Shown: positions 44,744 to 54,600 of the stretch, piece after piece
Layout of the letters: every line of letters starts with the position of its first letter
Position numbering within the stretch: position 1 is the first letter of the stretch
From: Rhinopithecus roxellana
Lineage: Eukaryota > Chordata > Mammalia > Primates > Cercopithecidae
Assembly: GCF_007565055.1 (NCBI RefSeq)
Contig: NC_044560.1
Location: 90,587,295 to 90,651,294, forward strand
Direction: 5' to 3'
DNA: 64,000 bases
Notes under the pieces: generated by a model
What the model was told of the DNA's origin: nothing
Databases searched by the model: none
The model's input: the letters and a program-made list of their open reading frames with translations, nothing else
Translations under genes and position numbers: made by a program

Positions 44744-45071
44744 AGAAAGATTTGAAGAACTGAAGGCTCAGTGAGTTTGTGTCCACACAGAAAGTTAGTA
44801 GCAGAACTGGGTCTAAAATTCTTAACCTAGAAAATAAAAACAAAAGATCAAATAGAAACTTGCACCGTAACTGTGATACCAATTGAAGAAAAACTTAACC
44901 AGGTAAGCAGAGGCCAAGGCTTCACTGCTGAGGTTGAGCTTCCCTGCTGCACCCTGCTATTTAACAGCATAGCTGCCATGAAGGGAGTTCCGGTATACAG
45001 ATAAAGTAGAGTACACCTACCCAGCAGGTAATGTGAAACAAGAACCAAACATTAAAATTTTTTTTCTAAGA

Positions 45072-45368
45072 GCTGGGCGCAGTGACTCACGCCTGCAATC
45101 CCAGCACTTTGGGAGGCCAAGGCGGGCGGATCACGAGGTCAGGAGTTTGAGACCAGCCTGGCCAACATGGTGAAACCCTGTCTCTACTAAAAAGACAAAA
45201 ATCAGCCGGGCGTGGTGGCAGACGCCTGTAATCCCAGCTACTTGGGAGGCTGAGGCAGAAGAATCACTTGAACCCAGAAGGCAGACGTTCCAGTGAGCCA
45301 AGATCATGCCACTGCACTCCAGCCTGGACAACAAAGAGCAAAACTTCGTCTCAAAAAAAGAAAAAAAT
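45072..45368 (+). mobile_element. Alu, full length
   Basis: agctgggcgcagtgactcac to ctcaaaaaaagaaaaaaatt. Confidence 0.9.
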
Positions 45369-45372
45369 TGGG

Positions 45373-45495
45373 GGCTGGGCGCGGTGGCTCACACCGTGTT
45401 AGCCAGGATGGTCTCGATCTCCTGACCTCGTGATCCGCCTGCCTCGGCCTCCCAAAGTGCTGGGATTACAGGCGTGAGCCACTGAGCCCGCCCTT
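45373..45495. mobile_element. Chimeric Alu: plus-strand head joined to inverted Alu
   Basis: ggctgggcgcggtggctcac (plus) passes at about 45396 into caccgtgttagccaggatgg (minus-strand Alu), ending gtgagccactgagcccgcc. Confidence 0.8.
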
Positions 45496-45808
45496 TTTAC
45501 TATACACTTTTTATATTAAATGATGAGAAATCAAAGCCCCCAAATGGTTCCAACTTAAAGTCTACCCTCAAATCTAACAGATTAATTTTTGTAAATTTCA
45601 ACCCATAGCCACATCATCATCCTAGCCCTGCTGTCCTCAGAACCGTCCTTTTCCATCTCCAAGATCACCACCATGCTGACCTAAAGAGACATCCCCCTTA
45701 AATGCATTATATACCAGCCATACATAGAATGCTCATGACATAAAATTTTTTACTAAGTTATTTTCCTGGCATCAGGAATCTGACTTAAGAGGGACTTTTC
45801 AGTGTCAA

Positions 45809-45893
45809 CTGTTTCATAATACAGCAGAATCAGAGTATCTGTGATGTTTCCAAAAGGAATAAAAGCAGCACGAAGAAATGTCCTCCACCCCCT
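45809..45893 (-). pseudogene. PPIEL: PPIEL exon (RRM start), lost splice donor
   Basis: Encodes AAFIPFGNITDTLILLYYET, matching the PPIE RRM segment AAFIPFGDITD. The base pair after the exon reads TT instead of GT on the minus strand (45808-45807), so the donor is dead. The 5' limit is uncertain by about 10 bases. Confidence 0.75.
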
Positions 45894-46819
45894 CTGCAGA
45901 CACCAAGAGCATTCTGAATCAATGTCTCCACACTTTTGGTGCAGTTGCTCCAACACCTTGTCAACACGAGCACAGGGAGGACAGAAAGGGAGGGGTCCCA
46001 ATACTCTTCTGGGTATAACAAAACCACTTGTGAGGTACACTCCCCTCCCTCTTCTGACCTACATTTTGCCCCGGTTTATGGCGACAATTTCCTGAACGAG
46101 ATCGCCTTCTTTTTATCTCCTCCGTTATCCCAAGAAAATACAAATACGATTACTCTTCTGGTTGGTATTCTTCAAAAGCAATCCAACGGCCAACGGAGAA
46201 AAATCCACATTTCTTAGTATGCTATATACTAAGTATGGCCAGACTCTAGGTTTTGGCTCTTGCTGCTTGTCTCCATTCAGGCAACAGCCTGGCTCCCAAC
46301 TTGGCTGCTTGGTTAACTTTGCATCTTTCAAACTCATCTCTGGACTCAGAGCATCCCGAAAGTTTACCCTCACCTCTCCGGATGGGGTGGTCATTCCCGA
46401 CTGGTTTCAACATCACCGTCCATCATACAATGGCATCACAGCATTCACCAACCCGTGCAGTGAGGCTGTTTTCGTAATTTCCCAGCTATTCTGGGACCTC
46501 CTTCCTCTAAGGGGCCAGAGGTGTGGAGCTTGTGGAACGAATGGTGCCACAGTTTGGAATGAGGGCTGAGGTCACGGTAGCAGATCGCAACCACCACTCT
46601 GGGTGCAGGGTCAAAAGGAGTAGAGAAAAGGGATCTGGGCTGCGCTACCGGGCAACATTCACAGGTCGACAGCGTGAAGCAGCACAGACCTGGCCCAGAA
46701 TGCGTAGGGCCATGGATCCGCACCCTGCCCTATTCTGTCCACTCTGCCCACCCCCAGCTCAATCTTTGCACTGCCCACGAGGACCCTGCCTCGCTCCACA
46801 CCAGCATACCCTTTGAGGA

Positions 46820-46880
46820 CCGTCTCAGCAGCCGCCATCTTGCTTCCAGTGCTTCCGCCGGAAGCCCGTACCGTGCCCCG
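46820..46880 (-). promoter_or_regulatory. PPIEL: PPIEL first exon / promoter with YY1 and ETS motifs
   Basis: On the minus strand the sequence reads CTTCCGGCGGAAGC, then an ATG at 46838-46836 embedded in CAAGATGGCGGC. AAGATGGCGGC is the YY1 site typical of TATA-less housekeeping starts, and CCGGAAG at 46858-46864 is an ETS core. The codons after ATG resemble PPIE only weakly. Confidence 0.6.
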
Positions 46881-47639
46881 CCCCATCCGGCACCAGATTA
46901 AGGAAAGAAGGGGCCGTCAGGAAACAAGGACATCTCCTTTAGATCCGTTAAAGTGACACCAGATCTTAAGGAGCCTGCAAAGAGGGATGAGCATACTAAG
47001 GACTGCCTGGATGGGGCACTAAGCAAGCTCCAGGAGGGAAAGCAAGCAAGGCTGGAGCCGCAGGGAAAGCAGGCTGCAAAGGGATGTGATCTTGGCCTTT
47101 AGGATGTCACTATTGTCACTTTGAGCATCAAAGAAACCACAAGCACTGAGGACTTCAGCACCATTTGCTGTAGTCACAGACCTCCCAAACATTTTCTCCC
47201 TGCTAGGGGAAACTTGGTTGCAGTGTTTGGGCAACTGGATCCGCTGACAAACGCAGCATAAACTGACTGCAGGAGATAAGAGGGGACAGGACAAACCCCA
47301 CCCAACAGAGTTCAGGAATGGAAAGACGGGGCTCAACTAACCAGCTGGTATCTGCAGATCTCACCAACCCCACTCTGCCCCAAATTTTCCTGGGCCCGAC
47401 CCACGGTCTGCTCTGACCACATCAGATCTCTGGTTCCCTGTAAGTTAAGTGGGGCTAATACAACAATCATAACAGAACGCTGTGGGACAGGATGATATTT
47501 AACAGTTCTGTATATCTTGCCAACCTTTGTCAGCTTCAAGTCAAGAAGGAATAAACTATCATTGGAACCAATTCACATCCTAAAGTTACTTCCAGTGAAA
47601 ACTGGAATTCATAGAGTAAAACTGTGGTCAGAGACAGAG
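46871..47639. other. Spacer between PABPC4 3' end and PPIEL promoter
   Basis: About 770 bp of unique sequence. No exon, Alu or RNA gene is seen. Both neighbours are on the minus strand, so the PPIEL start lies just downstream of PABPC4 cleavage. Confidence 0.6.
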
Positions 47640-47953
47640 GCAGTTTTATGGAGATTTTTTCTTTATTGAGAAACGTAAGACTTGGGTACATCAAATAAAA
47701 CCAGTTTCTGGGGGAAAAAATCAAAACCCACAATAGAAAAAAAAAAAAAGTTAACACTGTCTGGGCCACAGCAGAACCCAGAGAACGTATTCGTATAATT
47801 GAAAAATTCTAGGCGCTTCATAATTGACCTTTTGATACAAAATGACCTATTAAATTTGCAATTTGTAATCGTTGGTGTTGAGGTCCATAGGACAAGCTAG
47901 AAGTCTTCAAACCTTGAGCTGAATTCCGTAAGGGGTTATTTGGCTTTTGAATC
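47640..47953 (-). other. PABPC4: PABPC4 terminal 3'UTR exon
   Basis: Acceptor ctttacag at 47954-47961 on the minus strand, then noncoding sequence to the AATAAA. It contains a T-rich tract near 47740-47752. Assigned from the splice site and position; the spliced boundary is inferred. Confidence 0.75.
47662..47667 (-). terminator. PABPC4: PABPC4 poly(A) signal
   Basis: Minus-strand AATAAA (in CTCAATAAAGAAAA), about 290 bases into the terminal exon. Cleavage is expected near 47640-47650. Confidence 0.8.
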
Positions 47954-48504
47954 CTGTAAAGAAAAGCACCAACACAAATAAATGCATAATCAAATAATTT
48001 AGACTCATTAACATCTAATGGATAAAAGGAAGGTATCTAGAAGAGAAATTTCTCAACCTCAGCACTACTGACACTTTGGGCATTCTGTTGGTTCTGTCCT
48101 CCTGTGTACTGTACGATGTTTAGCAGCATCTCTGGTCTTTACCACTAGACGACAAGGCTCCTGAGGCCCTTGACAAGAGGGTCATGACTATGCCAAGTCA
48201 ACCCTCCCAACACACCAGCTCACCAGCTCTGGTTCTTACCACATGCTTTTTCCTTAGCTCATTTTACTCTCTTCTTTCCCTATCTGGAGACACCTACCAC
48301 CATCAACCAGTATTAGTTAACCTTTATTCACTCAAGCCCCTGCAGACAAAGTCCACAGTCCTTATAAGAAGTCACCTGCAACATGCTCCATGTAACTAAC
48401 TACTTATTGTATTCCCAGAGCTAAGCAGTGAGCATATATACCACCTCAGGTCAAACCACGAAGACAATGCTCATAGGAACAAAAATGAAAAGAGCCACAC
48501 ATAC

Positions 48505-48607
48505 GGTTTTTCCTTGTCTAAGAGGTAGCAGCAGCAACAGCGCCCACCTTCTGGGCAGCTTCTTTCTTGGCATGATGAGCCTGTAGAACTGCTACAGCTT
48601 CATCTAC
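48505..48607 (-). CDS. PABPC4: PABPC4 exon 15 (C-terminus, stop)
   Basis: Acceptor cttgcag. It encodes [20 protein letters not shown] and ends AVAAATS, TAG at 48520-48518. The exon runs 13 nt past the stop to 48505, where gtatgt opens the last intron. Confidence 0.92.
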
Positions 48608-51600
48608 CTGCAAGAAATCTTCAGGTGGTCAGTGAATCTAGGAGAGCTACTCCACCCCTCCCTACTGCCCAGACCTAGTGGTGGACCAAAGCTAACCGTA
48701 CAGATGATCCCCAGGCTTCTGGTGCTAACTACTTTCCCAAATACCCACAGCAGCCTCCAGTCACAGTCAAAGGCATGACGAGAAGGGTCCTGGGGGCAGC
48801 AGACCCCACTCTCTGCTGCACCTGGGTGTCCAAGTTTGCCCCCAATCTTCCCAAGCTGAGAGCTGAAGCTGCAGTGTCTGCGACCCAGCTCACCTTGGAG
48901 CGGAGAGACTCGGGGGACTCTAACATGTGCAGCAGCTCAGAGTTGTCAATCTCCAGCAGCATTCCCGTGATCTTCCCAGCCAAGTTTGAATGCATTGTTT
49001 GGATGAGTGGGAACAAGCGTTCTCCTATGGGGAGGGTAGTTAATAAAAAACCAAATCAAATCCCAGTAAACAGTGGACACTGGCGTCCTAGTTGGCACCA
49101 GGCTCTGGGCCCCTCTTCTTCTGCAAGGAAGTGGGTCACTCACCCAGCATCTGCTTCTGTTCCTGGGGGGGTGCTGCAGCCAGCATGGAGGCAGTCAGTG
49201 GCTCCTGCCCCTGCACATGGACCGCAGGCTGGGGTGCCTGGGAACCAGGAGAGGCAGTGGGTTAGCACCAACGACAGGACAACACTTGATGGTGGTTGAG
49301 CACCTGTTCAGTATCTGAACATCTGACTATGTGAAAGAGGAGAAGAGGTGGCTGTCCTTGCTCTAAAGGAACTAATTTCAGTCCTTGAAGGATTGAGGGA
49401 TATTGTGAGGAACAGAGTGGTATGGACATAAACACAACCAATTACAATGAAAATGGAATGCTGGGCCGGGCGCGGTGGCTCAAGCCTGTAATCCCAGCAC
49501 TTTGGGAGGCTGAGACGGGTGGATCACGAGGTCAGGAGATCGAGACCATCCTGGCTAACCTGGTGAAACCCCGTCTCTACTAAAAAAATACAAAAAAACT
49601 AGCCGGGTGTGGTGGCGGGCGCCTATGGTCCCAGCTACTTGGGAGGCTGAGGCAGGAGAATGGCATAAACCCAGGAGGCGGAGCTTGCAGTGAGCTGAGA
49701 TCCGGCCACTGCACTCCAGCCTGGGTGACAGAGTGAGACTCTGTCTCAAAAAAAAAAAAAAAAAAAAAAAAGGCCGGGCGCGGTGGCTCAAGCCTGTAAT
49801 CCCAGCACTTTGGGAGGCCAAGGCGGGCGGATCACAAGGTCAGGAGATCGAGACCATCCTGGCTAACACGGTGAAACCCCGTCTCTACTAAAAAATACAA
49901 AAAACTAGCCGGGTGAGGTGGCGGGCGCCTGTAGTCCCAGCTACTCGGGAGGCTGAGGCAGGAGAATGGCATGAACCCGGGAGGCGGAGCTTGCAGTGAG
50001 CTGAGATCTGGCCAGTGCACTCCAGCTTGCGTGACAGAGCGAGACTCCGTCTCAAAAAAAAAAGAGGAATGCAATCAGAAAGTGAAGTGAAAGGTAAATA
50101 ATAAAACAAACCTATAGCGCGAGGCAAGTATTTTCTGACATTTCCTTAATGCACCCACAGTTACTCAAGAATGAAAAGCCTTGTTATAAATAAGGGTAAA
50201 ATGAACACTTGTATATAAGCTTTTCCTGAAAATTACTGTTTTCCTTTAGGGTAAATCTCAGTGCAGACTGGATCAAAGGGTGTAAATATCAACACATTTA
50301 TAATTACATTCCACATCACCGTAACTGTACCAAATGTTCTTGTATCAAATGCTAAAAACTGTCAACATGCAACGTCAATGCTAGTCAAAGCCTTGCAGAG
50401 AAAAGGTATTTTACATAGCATCAAGTTCTAAGAAATCCCCAACTCAGAGAGTATGAGATAGCACAGTTAAAGAGTAATCTACTGGCCGGGCGCGGTGGCT
50501 CAAGCCTGTAATCCCAGCACTTTGGGAGGCCAAGACGGGCGGATCACAAAGTCAGGAGATCGAGACCATCCTGGCTAACACGGTGAAACCCCGTCTCTAC
50601 TGAAAAATACAAAAAACTAGCCGGGCGAGGTGGCAGGCGCCTGTGGTCCCAGCTACTCGGGAGGCTGAGGCAGGAGAATGGCATGAACCCGGGAGGCGGA
50701 GCTTGCAGTGAGCTGAGATCCGGCCACTGCACTCCAGCCTGGGCAACAGAGCGAGACTCCTTCTCAAAAAAAAAAAAGAGTAATCTACTAAGCAGCTTAT
50801 GGAACTGAAGGCTTAGGGTGACACCTCCATGGCAAATTGCTATTAAGCTCTGAAATAAACTAGCTGCATCTAGAGCACACGTCTAGAGACTGCAAGTTAC
50901 AGTTTAGAAAATTTAAGCTCTAGGTTCAACCCCTTCCCCTCCTACACACACTTTACATCTTTGAAGCTGAACATCCGATCTGTAAGTTGAAGTTATTTCC
51001 TGCCTTAATGTACCAATCATCTGTGCAGAGCAGCCAAGGATCCAATAGGTCACTGGATGTGGAAGTGACCTGGAGGCTCAAAGAGCTGAGTGAGCACATT
51101 ATTCCGTACAAAGAGAGCAGGAAGCACTGGCTGCCCCCTGTGAGGCATTTCTGAGTGAACTGGCATCAGGTAGAGCACTTTTAAGCCCCTTCTCTCCCAC
51201 TAGTGAGCCCCTAAAGGGCAGGGACAGTGAATCAGAACATAGCGTCATAACACAGAGCAGGCATTTAATACCTGTTGAAGGAATCAAAGCAAAGCTTCTT
51301 TTACATCAAGTGGAAATGGGGGAAATCCTTTTAAGCATTCTGTCTGGTGGACCTCACCTGCAGAGGCTGTATGGCAGGATGAGGGCTGCGGACACTGGAG
51401 GCGTATTTGTAGGGGGCAACAGCCCGGGGAGCAGCAGCGGCAACAGCAGCGCGTGGCGCTAAGTTCTGCACAGCTGTGGGAACGCCTTAGGGAAAGAACA
51501 AATACAATTAAAGCCCATCAGTCTGGGCAAAGACCCGTCAAATCCCATCTTTCCCCCTTCTGTGTGCATCCAATACCACCTCCAGACTGGCAGCTGTCAG

Positions 51601-54600
51601 TCAGCCCTTGCTGGGCGGCACCAGCCCCACCAAAGTCCATAGCCAAGCGGTCCGGGCACTCAGACCCTACAACAGACCAGCAAATGCACATCAGTGTTGG
51701 CAGCAGATGTCCAACTGGCCACGTCCCACGGAAGGAGAAATTTCAAAGCACGTTTACGCAACACATTGCACAGGGGGCCACTACTACTTTCGAGGATGAG
51801 CCAAAGAATAACATACAACTCTTTCCACCATCCTGGAATACAGGACATATTCTGTACGAGCTGTTTCCTCGTATTCCTCACCCCGCCCAAAAGAACAGGC
51901 TGCCTCTGTAGTCATCCAGCTAGCAAACTTCTACAACTAACTTTTTCACAGGAGTCACCGATGAGCAAAGAATGTTAAAAGCAACTGACACACCTAGAAC
52001 TCGTATTTCTCGACTCCTGAAGTGGCCACCTAAGCACACAGCTAAGATTACAGAACCAGGACTCAATAAATTTGAGCCCAACAAACTGACCAACCCAGGG
52101 CAGAGCTTAGTCATCCTGACTCCCTCCTCCCCGGGCCACACTTCTAAAGGCCAGTTTGCTCACCGACTCTCTGAGTGGTAGTAGGGAGGCCACGAGAGGC
52201 CGGAGCATTACCAGTTGGAGCCAGATGGCGAAGAGTTGGACGAGGCCCAGACTGGCGTATAGCACTTGGCATTCCCTGGAAGCCTGGTGAAGAGAAAAAT
52301 TGCACATCACTCAGAAGTGATGTGGACCAGAACCTAGGCTATGCCTCAAAACGGGGAAGCAGAAAAGGCAGGGGAGACCAGGATAGGTGTATCCTAGGCC
52401 GTCAAATCACTGTTCCCCACCACCTACCTTGAGGTCTCCCACCTTGCTGCCAGCGTGGATTAGGCCTCATCTGCGCTAACTGGTTAGGTGTATAATATGG
52501 AGGCCTTCCCTGAGCCTGTAAGACAGAAGAATACCCAAACACCCTCTTAAGGACTGAACCCCCCCTAGAGAAGTAACTCATCTCATCTCACTAACGAGGA
52601 CCTAAGCTAATTATTTAAATGTTCTTTCTATTCAAAAGCTGAGGGGTCAGCTAATGGGGACTGTTTTACTCTACCACTGCCACTGTGGGTGTGTGTGCGT
52701 GTGAGACCATGGATAAGTCCTTCATTTTTACTTGAAGGTTCCATATTCTGACATTCTAGAACTCTAATAACGAAAGATCCCTCTCCCCAACCACTGCAGA
52801 ATACTGCCAGCAGGCAGGTTCCCAAGAGCTGTGACCAAACAGCACACCCACCTGTGGGACTGCTGGCACGAAGTAGCCACCCGCCGCAGGCTGGAACTGA
52901 TTTAAGATGGCATTGGCAGGAAGTGCTCTCATTCCAGCCACTCGTTGCATATACTGGTTGGTCAGATGAGCCTTTCTCTCTTCCTTCCTCTGGGCCAGGG
53001 CAACATATAGTGGCTTGGAGCCCACAATGCGTCCATTCATCTCAGTGACTGCTTTGGTTGCCTCTTCGGGAGATGAGAAGCAGACGAAGCCAAACCCTTT
53101 GCTTCTTCCATCCTCCAGCATTACCTGCAAAATGAAACCAGCTACTTAAAAAATAAGGTGTCCCTGGCTGGGTGTGGTGGCTCGTACCTGTAATCCCAGC
53201 ACTTTGGAAGGCTGAGGTGGGAGGGCTGCTTGAGCTCAGGAGGTTGAGACCAGCTTGAGCAATGTAGTGAGACCTCATCTCAAAAAAGAAAAGGTCCAGG
53301 TGCAGTGGCTCATGCCTGTAATCCCAGCACTTTGGGAGGCCGAGGTGGGTAGATCACGAAGTCAGGAGTTCAAGACCAGCCTGAACAACATGGTGAAACC
53401 CCGTCTCTACTGAAAATACAAAAATTAGCCGGGCATGGTGGCACACACCTGTAATCCCAGCTACTCAGGAGGCTGAGGCAGGAGAACTGCTTGAACCCGG
53501 GAGGCAGAGGTTGCAGTGAGCCGAGATCGCGCCACTGCACTACAGTCTGGGCGACAGAGCGAGACTCCATCTCAAAAACAAAACAAAAAACCCAACCAAA
53601 CAAACAAACAAACAAAAAACCAACACAAATCCACAAATAAGAAAAAAAAGATGTCCCTGGGTGGGATGGGAACTATTCAGAAGAACCAGAAAGCCTGGGT
53701 TATGCTGCAGCCACTGAGTCTAGGTCAGGGATTCAAAACTAGCATAGGATTTACCCCAGACCAACTAAGTCACAACCTCTAAAGTATCTAGGCACTTTCT
53801 TTAAGTCCCCAGGTGATGCTCAAGTTCCAAAACACTATGATATGGCTAATGGTAAAACCAGGAACTCAAAGATATTTCCTGATACCTGGTGGATAGCTAC
53901 CCCTGGGTAACCACAAAACATCTCGAGGGTAGTGTTGAGCAATTTATTTTCCAATCTCATCTGCTCCAAGACCTCAGTGGACAGAACTCTAACAAGTTCT
54001 TAGCAACATCAGGATAACACTTTAGGAATACCACATGTGAACAGGAGTCATAAAATGTTCAGGTAATCAATGACTACCACCATTAATTCAACGAGATGGC
54101 CAGCTTAGAGATAGGTGCCTAGATCCTAGTCTTACTTGCCCTCCTGAGGCTCAATTTCCATGAAATACCCCAAGCAGCTGCAAAACCACAGGTCTACTGG
54201 TTCAGACAGTCTTTTTCCACATTAAGTTCATCATTCACAAATTGCATTTTTCCTTATTTGAAAAGGTTATTCACTGTCTTCTCTGGTGTGACTGTCATTG
54301 TTTTATGTCTTAATGGCCCAGAGAGCCTCCTGAAGTGGAGAACAGGGAAGTAAAGATGTGCATCACTCCGTAACTCTCTACCAATTAGGTAGGCCAGTAG
54401 GTATGTGAAAAAAAAAAATGCCACACCATCATCTTGAAAATGGTGACAATTCAAGGTATGGCTTTTGCTCTCTTAACAAATTGCAACTTGACTACTAGGC
54501 AGATAAGCAAGGAGAGAAGATCATTCCTTACACTGATGGGGTCCAGTCAAGAGGGTCATAGCAAAAAGGAAAGGGTAAGAACTGGGCAAACCCACAACTG

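Larger units (their letters stand above)
19955..46870 (-). pseudogene. PPIEL: PPIEL, decayed copy of PPIE (cyclophilin E)
   Basis: Unprocessed duplicate of PPIE, the spliceosome-associated cyclophilin with an N-terminal RRM and a C-terminal prolyl isomerase domain. Pieces in transcript order: first exon/promoter about 46800-46860; RRM exons 45809-45893, 42491-42534, 41326-41352, 37690-37771; linker exons 36745-36834 and 33626-33749; isomerase exon 29910-30094; terminal exon about 19955-20345. Damage: donor GT to TT at 45807-45808; stop TGA near the end of 37690-37771; deletions and a GT to GG donor in the 36.8-kb exon; a one-base deletion in the 30.0-kb exon; a one-base deletion and stop loss in the last exon; and no exon for the SMANSGPNTNG catalytic segment. 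Conserved splice sites elsewhere suggest it may still be transcribed as a noncoding RNA, as in human. Exon identities rest on my memory of human PPIE. Confidence 0.88.
49238..51357 (-). other. PABPC4: PABPC4 intron 12 with three young AluY copies
   Basis: The intron holds a tandem AluY pair (49464-50060) and a single AluY (50484-50774), all monkey-type. The remainder is unique. Confidence 0.7.

Noticed and set aside
48775..49299. 174-codon plus-strand frame
   Set aside because: Antisense to PABPC4 exons 13-14 and the intron between; explained by those exons.
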